Positions 29,301-44,300 of a stretch of DNA of 64,000 nucleotides are shown piece after piece. The stretch lies in the NCBI GenBank assembly GCA_013400155.1, contig VXBM01000001.1, positions 655,964-719,963 of the forward strand, written 5' to 3'. The stretch is from Helopsaltes ochotensis (lineage: Eukaryota; Chordata; Aves; Passeriformes; Locustellidae). Every line of letters begins with the position of its first letter. The first letter of the stretch is position 1. The position numbers were made by a program, and so were the translations under genes. A model generated the notes under the pieces. The model had not been told where the DNA came from and did no database searches. It was given only the letters and a program-made list of their open reading frames with translations.

Positions 29301-32300
29301 TTTTAACTTAAGGAAAGAGAATGCACAAGGAAATAACCAGCTGTACGTTACAGCATGGTTCTTGCACATGGATGGCACAGTCTTGTCAGCTGTCAGTGCA
29401 CAGAAAAACACACTTAATTCCAAGATAAATACTTTGATAGAGATGGATTGCAGGCTTGTATAGAATAAATAATCTTTAAAATTACGACTTGCAAACGGAT
29501 TTGTCTGAACCTATATCCCTTACATTGGAATGACAATGTACATCTAATGCACAAAAGCGTTGCAGAAATGTGAAAACATCTCAAGAAAGAAGACAATAAC
29601 AATTCCACACAAAACCAGGGCCTACAAGTATGTGAAAGCAGTGACTCCTCCCTAACAATGCTGGATTTTTGCACGGTATCATATAACTAAATGGAAGTTC
29701 TAGAGGCAGAAGCTTTGTGAAGAGACTGACAGCAGAATATTAAAAGGTAGTTTACTGTCTGGGCAGTAGGCCAAGAAGTTGCATATTCCCAGCCCTGGAC
29801 AGCAGGGAGAGCAGAGCTACTGCTCCAGAGTAATAGGATTACAGCTCAGAGATAACACATAGCCTTTCATCTTCTGATGACCAATATGAAGTTTCAGCCT
29901 TGCTTGTGAGGAGCTGTTTCAGTTTCCTATCCCCAGCAAACGCTTCCTTCCCAACTCTGCATCTCCTCTGCAATGCAGCTTTAAAAATTAAACAATATTT
30001 ACAACTGAAAAAAAGTTAAGCACATCCTTCACCTCTTGTTCAACCAGCTGAGAACAAAGCTGAGATACGAGATAGAAAATTGTTCATCACCTTTTCTCCT
30101 GATGCCTGGTCTCTTGTGAGATGTTACATAACCCCACTGCATGTTTTGCAGGCAGCAAAACAAATAAATTAAGAAGCTTTTCCTTTCTGACTCATTCTTC
30201 TCAGCAAAACTATATAGTCATAATCATGGATCATCAAAGTTGTCAAAAGGGGAAAGATACACACATCCCTATTCAGCAAAATATGTTTTTCCCACATAAA
30301 AAAGTTCCTCTTTTATGTAGCATTGGGATTGTCAGATCTAGCTCCACATAAATTTTCTGACAGTGCCTGGGTAATCAGTACTGAAAAGCTGGCTGTGTAC
30401 AACACATAGCCAGGAGCTGCTTCTCTGAGCTACCGCAAAGCGGAGATTTCAATCTTTCTTAGAACATATGAATTAAGGAAAAAAAATTGCTCTCATTTCA
30501 AATTTTAGCAACTCTATTAAATACAAATTTAAGTAGTAGTGTGGCCTACTGAAACAACTACAGTAGACTTTTTTTTTCTAAGTTCCCTATACCATATTTA
30601 ATATTGTATTGTACATTTTGAAACTAAAAAAATTATGCATGATTGTCCAGTACGAAGTGTTCAAACTGCTTTTCAAAAACAGGGGTGTTCTTTATCAGTG
30701 AATTTTAGAAAAGAACTCTACCTTAGATAAAAGGAAGCATTAATGCTAGCACTAAATGTTAAAAAAATGTAATTAAACATATCAGTTTGAATTCTAGAGC
30801 AAATAGCTACTCTTGCAATATTAAACCACAACGTTAACAAGTTCAGCCAATGAAGAAGACAGGAACCTCCACAGATTTCTGGAAATTAAGATGAGTCAGT
30901 CATTTCAAAGAAGTTGTTTTTTGCAAGAATCTTCACAGCATGATATTTGAAAACGCAGTAGTAATAAATTTTTTAAAAGTAGATAATTTCATTTTTTTTG
31001 TTCAATTATAGATATGGTTGACCCAAGGAATCAAAAACCAGCTAATTTCAGTTACACCTGCTGAAACTCGTTGAAGTGACTGTTACAGAAGATCTATTCA
31101 AAAGATAATGAAAGGACAGTATCTCCCAAAGAAGATGATACACCCTTGAACTACAGCTGAGCAACCAAACATTTTCCCAGCCTGCACAATGTATCACAGC
31201 TACCCTACTATACAGTTTCTTCTACTTAAAAACAAGTTAATTAAATTCAGTTTCCCTGTTTAACACCAGGGGGTAAAAAAAAAAACCAACTGAAATAGAA
31301 ATACATATAAAAGTGCCTCTATTTCCTACAAGCAAATGCTATTCCTATGAAAGTGGAGGCCAGGGTTCAACCCCGACTGCTGAGGCATCTTTATGATCCT
31401 GTGGTCTGGTGCTGCCTTTGTGGCTATGCTGGTTTGGGAGCTGTTTCCATGACAACTTCACTCTTTTAACATTATCCTTGTACTTCGTACTTACTGTGGT
31501 TCTTCTGCTTCCTCCACAGTTGGTTTCTGAGGATTCCACAAGTTATTTTTGGGAATGGTATGAAATATAATGTTCATGTTTAACCTCATGTTTCCCGCTA
31601 AGTATTCTCATTAATTCTGTGGTATTTTGTGTACTAGCTAAGCAGAGCTCCCATCCTGATTGCACATGCTTTGTGCCACTGAAATTAGAAGGAATACTTA
31701 TATTCATCTTTGAAAAGTACATGAGCTGAACTGGCAAATATGTGCAAAATAACTGAAACAATCCTTTAGCATAAACTTAACAGAGGAGTACATAACCAGA
31801 TTTCAGCATAATTCTTATTTAAGCATATACATTTAAAACACAGAGTAAAAAATAAGGAAAAAAATGCTAACTACTGGCAAGAAGAAAACAGCTATGTTGT
31901 TCTATAATAACATCTCTTATTTTCCCTTCTCTTGCTGTATGATGACTTTCATAAAAGCAACAGGGAAAACCAGCTGACAATATTGGGAAAACATTTGTAA
32001 CTAAAGCATTAGGTGGTATCAGAGGTGGATGTGCAAAGGAGTGGTATTTTTCCCAAAATTCAGTTACAATAACTGTACACTCTACTAACAAAAGCAGCAT
32101 TAAAACACACAATACTGCATTACAATCAACTCCTAAACTTGAGAAGGGGGAGGTGTGACAAATTGAGATTTATCCCCACAGTGCTAAGCTGCTTTGCTAG
32201 TATCTTTCCCCTGCAGAGGACAATAACAGTTGCTGGCAGAGGTTCTCATTTTTAGCCAGCAGCAATATCAGCCCCAAACTAACTTAAAACCTCCCAGGAA

Positions 32301-35300
32301 AAGAGAACACAGTGGGTCTTCATCTTGGATTACAAACATCCTACAGTTATTTGGTTTTGTGTCTTTAGGAAAAAAACCACAATGTTTAACGCTTACCAAT
32401 TTATTTTAGTGACTACAGCTTGAAATTCAGTCTATTCCACTAATAAACACACCTTTATTCCACATGACATAATTAGGAGTGCTTCCAAGAAACAATGTCA
32501 TCAAGAAATAATTTTAATCAAACCATAATTACTAACTTTAGTTGTTCACTAGAATTAAGACAAACAACAAGTCAAGAGTTGAAGCTGTGTACAGAATGTT
32601 TTATCAGAAACCCACTTCCAGCTTGATAATTTTATGATTCACTTTTGATAATTTTATGATTTGTGTGAATATAGGACTTAAAAAACCTCCAAGTCCTTCA
32701 CCTGGAAAGTTTTTGTTATTATCTTGCTTGTTAATCACTTAACATCTGTAACGAGCTTTACTTCCTTGGAGCTCAGAGCCAGCACTACTCCTGCTAACCC
32801 CTTTTCCCAAGGAGACATCTGGAGCTGTAAAAGCTCACTCTGGAGCCTTCTGCAGACAGAGACACCACTGACTCTTTTGGCTCCATGCAGCACCAAGCCA
32901 TTTTGTTTACTCACACTTTGCAGACTAGTGTACATCCACAGATGTACAAGTATAGATCTATTATGCTCCTTTTCTTTTTTGTCTTTTTTTTATTTTTACA
33001 TAGAGTGGCTCAGTCAACGCACAGTTCCTCAGAGTTAAGTTACAAAACAAAACTGGGATCTGCTTTGCCCAGAGCTTTTTAGCCAGATCAGATGCAAGAT
33101 GGCTACAGCTGTTTGCTGACCCAGCACAGCCATTCATTATGGCAAAACAAGAAAAAAAAAAAAGGCATCTGACTTGAGCATGGAAAATTCTGTCCTTCCT
33201 AACTGGATATCAACAAGTCAACAAAATAATAAAGAAAGAAAAATGACAACTTCTTTGGGCTTTAAGAACCCTTCAACAAAGGCCTTCTGACATGTTACTA
33301 GGGAAACTACATAGTCACAGAAATGCAATGTGGCATAGTCATTAAGTTAAGAAAACTTGCTGTCAAAAAAGTAAAGAATATTATTAAAAACTCTACATTT
33401 CATATAGCAGAAGGAAGGCATTAAAAGACCTGCACTAAGACAATTTATTTTATGTATTTATTGCAGAAGATAATGGCCTATAACAGATGTAATTTAACTG
33501 TCATTTAAAGTGTAAACATCTTACTACTCCAATATATGGCCAATTTGAGAAAAGGTTCTGTATAATTTGATACTGAAATGTAAGCCATATTCAAATTTCA
33601 CAATCAGCACAGCTAAATAGCCAGAGGGGAAAGATTAAATTAAACAAGATGAATGAAGCATCATCACCCCTTTTCATTCTTCACCCTCCTAAAATGAACA
33701 ATGCAGAATACTTCATATGTTTTAAGGGAAAAATGTAAACTATATAGGCAGTTTTAGTGTTTTACAAAGAGATACAGTTGTAGCAGAGGGAAAGGAAATG
33801 AGACAATACATGAATATCACAGTGAAACTGGCAACTTGAAGCTCTTGCAAAACTATCAAAGGATATATTCTGTTGCTTCATGCATATTCTAGTCTGTTAA
33901 AATGCAACTTCCTCTATTTTGGAAGGAGTAAAAGAAAGAAGTAGAGTAGCTTTAGAAAGTTTTAACTAAAAAAGCTGTACATCATTATCCCTCACTTTTA
34001 AGTAAAATTGTTACAGAAACATTCATTCTATTCATAATTCATATTCTATTTATGGTATTATTTTTTAAATAAAATTTATAATTCTAGAAGGGGGTCATTA
34101 CATACACACCTCTAAGGCAATCTAACAGAAACCAGCTGCAAAGACAGCAACAACAACAAAGAAATCAACAATTAAGCCGGTGTCATTCAGCAATCTGTAA
34201 CATAAACAAGTTATTTTCAAGTCAGTCCTACCATAATAAACTTTATTAATTACAAAATTCACTCTGCTGGTATATGCTATTCAACGCTAGTACAGTCCAT
34301 GACTTTCCAGTAGTTTCTCTTGCGTTGTAAATCCTGAGCCTAAAGTTACACAGCACTTCACAAGCACAAAATGAAATTTCAAAAGGTGCCTCACAGTTTA
34401 GATGAGCTGGCTTCCTTTATGTTGAAAGTACAATATCTCAAGAGATGAGAAAGAGCCTACTCAATAAACATTTGGTATTCCTTGACAATTGGCTATTCAA
34501 GTACCACAAAAATAGCATCCTGGGTTCTGTAAATGAACTTCATTCATATTCAACACAGTAGTGGAATACGCTGCTTTCTGATGCTGCCTTTCAGATTAAC
34601 TGTTTGGTTTGTTGGGGTTTTTTTAATTGCTGAATTTAAACAACTAACCAATTATGAAAATTGACTACTCTGAGAAACTATATGAATGTAAATCCTACTA
34701 CTTATCAGCAGATTTCAAAGGAAATTTTAATTTAAAAGCATGCTGATGATGATATTTTTCAAATTCTCATGTTTTATGCACTTGCTGTTTTACAAGTGTA
34801 ATAAAACATGAAATTAGAATAATTTGTTCAGAATTTACCTAGAATGCTACTGATAAACACAAATGGCCATGGGAATAATTGCATTACTTGATAAAATCAT
34901 TTTTTAAAAATCCAGATGAACAAATCAAGACAAAATCCTTCAAGTCTTTGAAAAGCTCAGTGCACAAAGTATGCAAAGGAAAACCTCCTGCTTTACTCAG
35001 ACATTTGCAACTTTTATCAATAGAGGGTTTTCATGTAACATTGGAACATTGTTCTTCCTCTGACAGAACTGTTGAGAGTCAGGGTAACAAACAGTTAAGC
35101 ACAGAAGATGTTCAGGAGGAAGCACTGTTCTTGCCTCGTAACAATGTGGCAATGTTACTTTCCATGGAATTACAGAAGCTTTATTTTGTCTGTGTCCCCA
35201 AGAAATGATGTTGCATGGCTCTTAGGAGGAGGTCTTGTCAAGGGAAAACTACCTCATCTCTTTATTCTTCTTCTCCCTCTCTCTCTTATGTTCATTTTCT

Positions 35301-38300
35301 AAATTTATTATTAAGCTGAAAGCTTTTTGAAGCAGAGGACTACCTTTTGTTGTATATTTGTACAGTGAGAGAAGAATGTGAATTTGTACAGTGAATGAAG
35401 AATTCTCTTCCCTTTGAAAAATTATCAAAGCCACCTCTTGCTTCAAAACACTCTGAAATTCAATTCAGTTTCTATACTGTCCTCATAGGAGGTAGATTTA
35501 GTGCCAAATAAGAAGTCTTATAAAATTTTCAATCTTTTCTAGCAGCCATTGAGCCCACCTAAAGTAGAAAATGAATCACCACCTGAACTAAAACTGGGAT
35601 CATATGTTTGTAGTTAATTTGCAGTTAAAGACGCCTACATAACAAAACACACCTAGCATGGATATCAGTGGTGCAAAGGGGCAGAACCACTGGCTGATAA
35701 AAACACCACCACCATTTCCCACAAGTACCTTTTTTATTAGTAGTTGCTAACAGCAAAAGGCTCCTACAACAGTAACAAGTCTATTTTTTCTTTTGTCCTA
35801 ACAAAAAGCATTTTTTTGTATTGTTGTACCTTAACAATTACAGACTATTAATATGCCACCCTTTTACAGCTACTGAAGCCAACGCTGACAGTGTGCTGTC
35901 AATGTTCCCTTACATTAGCAGCGTCACTTGTCTAGCCCTCTCGTGAGCTGGTCTGGGCAGCCAAGAAGATTACATGGACAATCAGCTTTTGCGTGGCTTA
36001 GTTCCTTGAACCAGATCAACACGGGTTGGCAAGCGCCAGGCCTGTCACAAGGAAGGATGTGGGAAGGACAATGCACTGCCAGAACCCTGCCTGCAGCGAC
36101 CTGCACCGTCGGAAACTGCTGTGGAAAAGAGTCACAGTAAGGTCCCGACACTCAGCATTTCAGTGTCACTCCTGTACTTACAAAATGCAATACTTTGGAC
36201 AGCAATGTGTTGTTGACTGTTTCACTTAGTAAATGTAACAGTTCTACACTGTTTTACTGCTTTTTCAGGGGTTCAGAATAATCTTCTTTATGTTGCACTG
36301 GCTAAAAGTGATGTCGGGCCGCTGAAGGCCACGAGTTTACAACATCAATAAATGCTGAAACAGACACCACAAATAGTAGAGGAAACAGGTCTGTACATGA
36401 GCTCCTTTTTATATTTCACTTTTAAGTGCTAAGGCCAGTGTGTGGGTTTTTTGTTTGTTCTTATTCAAATGCAACATGCAAAATCAACAAACATCTTACT
36501 GGGTTCTTAAGCTGGCCAGAACACCTATATTTGCTGCCAAGAGACAGTTTAGAATTCATGCTACAGCCAAGAGCAAAGGAGACATTGTCAGGTACCCCAG
36601 CTATCCCTGTCAATAGGAAACGCTTGTCAATATTGTTTAAATTATGATTTTTAAGCTTTCACACTTTCCTTCCCCGAGAGATGAAAAACAGCAGCCAGAT
36701 TACTTTTAAACTTGGTTAGTACATCTCCACTAATAGCAAAAACTAGTTGGAAAGAGTGAAAGAGTAAAAAAGCTTGGCTTAACTCTGAGAGTATCCATTT
36801 CTCCTCATTATTGGGATGATTTGAGTTTGTTTTGGGGATAATTCCTGTTCAAACTATTCTGACTATATTCCCCCACGATGATCACAGCTCACGGTGTGCT
36901 GTACCTGCACAGATTTGAGCTTCTAACCCTTGAGTATCCAGCAATAAAAACCAGAACTGTTTGCATGAATGGTGAACTGAAAGACTTGTGGCATCCACCG
37001 AAGTTAAGCTAGTCAGAGAATGAGAAGGACAATCAAATTTATTAAAGGGTCAAGCAGTTGTCTTATAATAAGCAGACTAAATAGGTTGGGCCTCTTCAAT
37101 TCAAACAGGAAAAGCTGAAGGTGGGGCAGGAACATGACTGAACTTTAGAAAATAAAAAAAGGCAACATATGAATTAAATAAATCCTGATTGAGACAATGG
37201 CTGTGAAGGAGATGAGGATTAACTGCAACATTTTAATTTTTGCTGAGGCACTCAACATTTCTCCATTAAGGTTTTACTGCCTTTTGATTACAAAGGTATT
37301 AACTCTTTCACCTGGCAAAATACTATTTAGAAATACAAATGAAAAGTTTTTTTCTATAATGCCAATCTAGATATGTCAGAGAAAACCTTGGTGTAGAAAA
37401 CCTTGCCAAGTTATTACACTATCATTGACAAAGTTACAGTAACTTGCCTCAGAACACTTTCTGAATCACAGCTATGACTAAACATTTCTAGAGACAAAAC
37501 CCAGTTCCTTAAAGTCTTCCTTAAACAAGGAAGTCTCAGACCTAAAATGCCATTCTAAGAGATATGAAAGAAAGCAAAGGGACAGTCTTCTCCCAGCTCA
37601 TTACTAAATTAGATGGATTAAAACCCAATTCCGCCTTAGGATGGGGATTCGCCACTGCTTCCATACCAAGTAAACCAGTTGTGATCTAGGCACAATTTCA
37701 GATCTGGGGTAATGGTTCCCCCACCAAAAACTTCACTTTCTGTTCACCCATTAGTTTTGAATAACTGTATTATTGCAACTTCAGAAAAATTCTTCCAGAA
37801 AATAATAAAGTTTATTTATTCACAATGGCATCTTTTGTTTTCAAATTTTCTAAAACAACAGAAAAATTTTCAGGATGGACACTTGAAGGTAACAGTCCTC
37901 TGTAGTAACAAGAGATTTAGCAAATTTTAAACACTAATCAACAAATTGATTTGACTGTTGTAGTATGTTCTTACTTTTTCACTTCTTCTGTTCTTCTCCA
38001 CAGAAAATGAAGTACAATTTGAAAATCATATCATAGAATACCATGCCTCAGGTAGTCAGAATATTCTTAAAGCTATATTTTGTGTGGAACTTGATTCAAA
38101 CACGAGTCTAGGTTTCAGCAATTTCTTGCTCTAGGCTCTAGGCAATCACCTAACCAGAAAATGGCTAAAAATATAAACATGCAAGGAAGAGTGGAACTAC
38201 TTTGTGTCTTACTCTCAGCTTCCAAATCACCACTCATGCTTAGCTGCCTTACATTAACCTCTCTAGATACACACATGTAATCCCATAACATAAAATACTG

Positions 38301-41300
38301 AAAGATCCAGTCTTAATCCAAAACAGAAAAAAAAAGGTAAGCCTCTAATATTGTAACTTGCTTTTATATACATTGAGAACTCCTTCAAGAAACATCATAT
38401 CCTCCTAAAACCAAGTATGGTACTTTAAGCAGGTGAATTAAATATTGAAAGAAGCTTACGCTACTGTTTTATAGCAAATTTTATTTTTTTTTTCTTTAGG
38501 TAAATTTTCTACTGCATATACTTCAGTTGGTTTGTGTCATGAATGTAGAACATGTTCAACAGAAAATCTGAAATGCCAGTGAAAAATTAATACTTCAGTA
38601 AAGCCTTCATTTTCTGTTGCAGCATGAATACCATTACAAAGGGGTTTGAGGTAGCCTACTAGCTTTTATTGAATATTACTTGGACAATTTTTATTGCCCG
38701 ACATCCTTCAAACATATTCCACACGTACTGGGTCTTCTTTCTCTCTCCATTTGTGAGTGGAGAAACTGTGTTTCCACATGACATATCTGAGATAAAGCTG
38801 AGACTTAAAATTTCTTTCAAGCATTCCATACTGTAATCATGTTACAAAGTCATTAAATATGAACTAGGGGGGTCTTTTATATGGTTTTGGAGAAAAATTA
38901 TAAAACACCACATTTTTTTACTCTGCAATTAAATCAATCTGCTTTCTGTGTTATTAATTCAGTCTGCTTTGTTTTCTAACTGCAAATTTCATGGCTTTTC
39001 CATCACCACACATAGAAAACTGGAACAATCCAAACAGTATCAAAAGAAAAGATAGCACAAGCATTGTAGTTGAGTAATTTCACAGCTACTGTAAAATAAG
39101 ACAATAGGCAAAAGAGGTGAGACACTGAAAATTTGTCAACTCTGTGTATAATCTGAATATAATTAAAGGTTATTGGGGAAGCACAAAGAAGCAAAGACTG
39201 AAAAAGTATTTATAAATGACACATCAGCCACCAGGGTCTCAAGGAATGTATTTAAAATCTCAAATCAGTGAGTTTAATTACAGACTCCTCTTGAACACAG
39301 ACGCAACTGTCATTGGAGGAAAATGATGTTTACAATCTTAGAAGATTCTTAAAATGTGGGTCATAGCCCATGAAACATGGAATTCATAAGTGCATTGAAT
39401 TTAAACAATGCTAAAATAAAATAAAAAGAAATCCCAAACTGGAGATTGGGATATTTGTAAACACAAATCCAACAAATCATTTCTAATGTATTGTTTACTA
39501 GAATTTGAGTCATTACCAAAAGAAACTCTTCAACTATTGCTCTGCAACACTGGCACGTATTACTACTTGGAGGATTGTATTTCTGTAGGACTCTGCCAAA
39601 GATTAAAGGTCTAACCATATTGTCTACAAAATCATTAACAAACCCCAAAAACCAACAAAACCCCCCCAAAACCCATAGAAGACTTATTTAATTAAATGGA
39701 CTGCATGTGACTTAAGAGAGAAGAATTATTTCACCAAGTCAGAACAGCTTAAAGAAGCTTTATTCTGCAATCTATTTGACTTGAAACAGTCACATTTAGC
39801 TTATGCCTGAAATCCAAAGTTTTACTTTCCAGACAAGAAAACATAGTCCAAACAGTTACACAAACAGTTAGCTAACAAATATGACATATCAGACGACATG
39901 AAAAAATCAAAAGGGAACTTAATAAATATGAATAAAATCAAATAATTATTTCCTATTTACTTGGAGTTTTAAACAGTTTACTTTACTAGGCTCACACCTC
40001 GGAAAAGATGACTGTCTTACCAAGAACTGATCATAAGCATTCTATAATTATCCTCCACAAACTTGGCTGCAGTTTTAGTTCCAAACGCCACAGACAGACA
40101 ATACATTACTCATAAGTTAAGTATTGTGATGCTGATTTCAAGCCAAGTGATGCAAATATGTCCAAAAAGTGAGAGACGCGTGCTATGCTCCTTTCAAATA
40201 TCTCCTTGCTACAGACAAAAAGGAAAAGTAACAAGGAGCCATTTCAGTCAAGACAGTTATCTCAGTCTACAGTTTACAGATGACTTTCTGGCACTACCAT
40301 TTCCTCAGAAAACTTAGCTGCAGTGACAATAGGGGTAAAGAGCTCTGTGAAGTTTTCCCCTTGACAGATTTCACAGAGTTTCAAACAGGGATATTGCCTT
40401 CTCCTTATCTGGTATCTTCCAATCACTGCAATAGTGTGAAAATAAAGATAACATTGTAGGACAAGTCACCAAGCTGATCAGCAAGATTACAATCATTTGC
40501 CCTCTCTGAACTGTCATCCATCTTTTTTCATCATTCACAGCAGCCCGACCATATTCAGGCTACTTCTACAGAGATTACTGTTCATAGCAAGCTTTAAGTA
40601 AAGTTTTAGTTCTATTTTACTTAGACTAAATATTTAAAATGTCATATTGGCACATTATACATTATTCTCTTGAGAGTAAATCAACGCTCATATCTCCTCT
40701 ATCTACTAATGCCTCAATGGCTAAACAAAACAACATAGCACTTAAGAGAATATTATTAATTCAGATCTCCTGAGGGCAACTGCACCATTTTACTGCTCCA
40801 GTTTAATGAGAGGTCAATTTATATAGTCAATTATGAATGAAAATAAATTAGAAGAAAACATATTTGGTATAGCAAACAATTTTAATCAAAATTGCCAAGC
40901 GTTCTGCACCACTGATTCATTCTTCTGTATTGAACTTCAATTTAGAACATTTTCACCTGCTATTTCTTTCCAGGTCTGGGCTTATGGTAGTCACACGTGA
41001 AACGTGTTTGTGAAACATCGTGTTTGACGGGAAACTTGCAAATTTTAATTTATCTTCCAACTACTAACAAACATGTAGGACTTCAGACAAACTCGAGCAA
41101 CATCCTTCCACAGGGAACTATATCATTCATAAAGCAATGTCTGCAAAGCCTCAACAGCTCTACCAAATTCTTCTAAAGAATTAGTGGAACTAATGACACC
41201 ACACAAGAAAAAGATAAAGAGTAGAAAAAACAAAGCCTATCTGTGCTTCAAGCTTAGATATTAAGTGGTCAAAATCTGTTCCTGTGATTGCTAGGCTACA

Positions 41301-44300
41301 GATGTAAAAGATATCCACCCTAGGAAGCAGCATGATCCATTACTATCATCTGGGTAACTTCAAGTTGAAATAGTCAACTGCAGGAATTTAGAATGATGTG
41401 CTGTAAGACCAAAGAAATTAGAGAGTATAAATTCTCCTTGCTGTGTCCTTAAATTGTTTAGAGGTCAGACTAATTAATGCATTTTCTAGGATTAGAAAAT
41501 AAGTTATTATGTTAGTGGTACACAAAAAAAGTGCTTCTAAGCAGCTACCAGCAGTCAGTTCATATTTAAACATTAAAAGGGATTAAGAACACATAATCAT
41601 TAAATGATATAATTGGTCCAGTCTTATTAAACTACCTAAAAATTCTGTTTGTTTCTACCTGATGTAGAAGACATTAAGTCAAAACCAAGCTGTCCTGTAA
41701 GTCATATAGGTACATTAGAGATAAGATGGTTTCAAATAGAGATACAAAAGTTTAACTTTAATGAAGCTTTGATTACTGGACTTGAAGAAACACTGCTGTC
41801 AAAAGTCCATTGTGACCAGCCAGAGATGAGCTGGTATTGGCCACTACTGCCAACAGAAGTAAATATGAACACTTAATGTAGCTACAATTTTCAGACGATA
41901 ATGCAATTGGGTAATGCAAGTGGCTGTTCACCATGATTATGGTTATCAGCTTGCACAACATTTCTTCTCTGAACCTAAAGAAAACAGATTTTTTTTTTAA
42001 CCAAGCACCAGTTGTTTGCTCAGAGCTGGAAAACGTGTGCTAGTAACTTCATATGAAGTTTTCATTTCATTTTCTGAACTCCTATGAGAGTTTTGTATAC
42101 ACCATGCTTCCAACATCTCAGATTTAGTGTAACGAATGAGATACTAAACAGGGGCAGAACACTCCAGTTCAAACAAAGAAATGTTAATGAAATTCAAAGC
42201 CAGCCAAGTCCAAAGGATTCCCTAAGAATAATTAAAATATCCATACACTATATACTATCTCTATACACACATACCACATAGATACTCTGTCTTATATTGC
42301 ATAGTGCCACATATGTTTTACCTCTATAGAATCTGTTCCTGCAGAAGACTTAAAATTAGTACATTTCTGCAGATGGTACCCATAATAATCATAATCATGG
42401 CCAAAAGTACATGAATTTCTTGGCGGAGTATCCTCTAGTAAAGGGCTCAGAGACGACAACTCGACACTATGAAAATGCCTTTCTGCAATGTAAGTCCTCT
42501 ATATGAGTGTACAATGCTCTTACTGCCAAAAGAGACTGGCAAGTTTTACTGAAATATAGGCCTGAGACTTTATTTCAGGTTAACTGAGGAAGACATCTGC
42601 ATTTTCATTAATGATGTTTATCTGTAGCAAGAAAGAGCCACAGATCACATCAGGCATTTGAAAGGACTGTTTCCACATCATCTGAACATTTACTGCTGGG
42701 AATTCAGAAAGTAGTTTAAAGCTGATGAAAGCCATTAACACACTGATCTACCTTAAAGCAATGTTTACAATGTGCACAGAATTGCGATTTGACACAATAG
42801 AGTACTGGAACACACAATACAGCAACATGATATAATAATGTAACTACCTCCTAAAGCAAATTGATTATAATTACAATAAGAGCTCATGTTTTTTCAGGGC
42901 ACTAAACCCGACGAAATCAAGAGCAGTTTCAAACTGTCCCTCTCTTGCTTTGGGGGTTTTCTATATCTGACTGCCAAATTTCAAAGTTGAAATCAGCCTC
43001 CAGTGCTAATATTATGCATCTCCAGTGTCTGTCAGAACTCTAGAAGTCCACTCAGTAATTCTAAATAGTCCATGAAAAGCACATAAAAGAGACTGGAAAA
43101 AAATTCTATCATCAGGAAACTCGAAATTCTCTTCAAGGGCCATCACCTGACACTGAAGTACGGAAAGGGTCTACAAATTGTAAAAGGACAGAAAACCACA
43201 CCACTATTCATTAGCCAAGAGCAAAAAGAAAACAGCCTAAAAGTGCCCTCTTTTAAGAGCCTGAAAAGGGCCAGAATAAAAGCCCTGCATGGCTATAAAC
43301 CTTTGCCATCAGTAATCTGCAATTATAGAGCTCCTCTGATGACAAGAGACTTGCAACAGCAGTTGAAACAGAGTATTTCTAAACGTTAGTTAAAAGTCTG
43401 TGAATACAAAAGTTGGAATTGTTAGAACTCAAAAAGCCTTAGAATGCTGCAGCAAACAGCTTCAAAGGAAATAAGCTCTTCTAGAAATTTGTCTAAGGTA
43501 TTAAAAAAAAGGCAAGATCCTTGTACTTGACTGCAAAGAAGGGGAGTAGATCACAAGTTTTCAATGCCCTTAAGATTTGTGTACACAAAATTAATTACCA
43601 CTGGACAGCATTTTTAAGTAAATAATTTAATCTGTGAGGCTTCCCAGTACTGTCAGAATCATTTAGAGTTGTTTTTGAGTTTTTATTTAAATATTTGACA
43701 CTTTGCTCAGAAGATCAGTTACACAGCTAAACCAATTACTCTTCTATAGGAAATCATAGCATGCAACCAATCTAACCTACTTTTTAGAAATTCAAAGTAT
43801 ACAAAGACTTATTTATAGGGCAATTCCATTTTAACATACATCGGCCGAAACACTGTCACACATAGATCCTAAGATCTTAAACAAAGGCAAATGTACTTTT
43901 GGCAAATGTAACTGACAATAGGCTGATGGGAGGGTTGGCAAATAAAACAAAATCCATTACACAAAATGAAAACTCCAACCCCCACACTTCCATTACCTAA
44001 AGACAAAGTCTTCAAGCATTCTTGAGAGCTTTATTCTGTTTTATAGTTTTGAATTCAATATTTGGGAAGGCATTGAATGTCTATCCCTGCAGCTTCTTAT
44101 TTGAGGTGCATATCCATGAAAGAGCAACATAACACACCTTTCCTACTTTCCACACTGTTTCTTGGGAAGCATGCTCAGGCACAGAAACACAAGTACAGTT
44201 TGTATCTGTGTGCAAGCCTCCTTCTCAAACTAGATGAAAACAAAAAGAATGTTGATGAACACATGCAGTAACCTATTTCTTTTTTTTACATGGGAATTCT

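Noticed and set aside
31364..31374. GGTTCAACCCC resembling a tRNA B-box
   Set aside because: No A-box at proper spacing and no cloverleaf could be formed; probably chance.
34879..35208. 109-codon plus-strand frame in SLK intron 1
   Set aside because: No recognisable domain and no structure supporting a gene.
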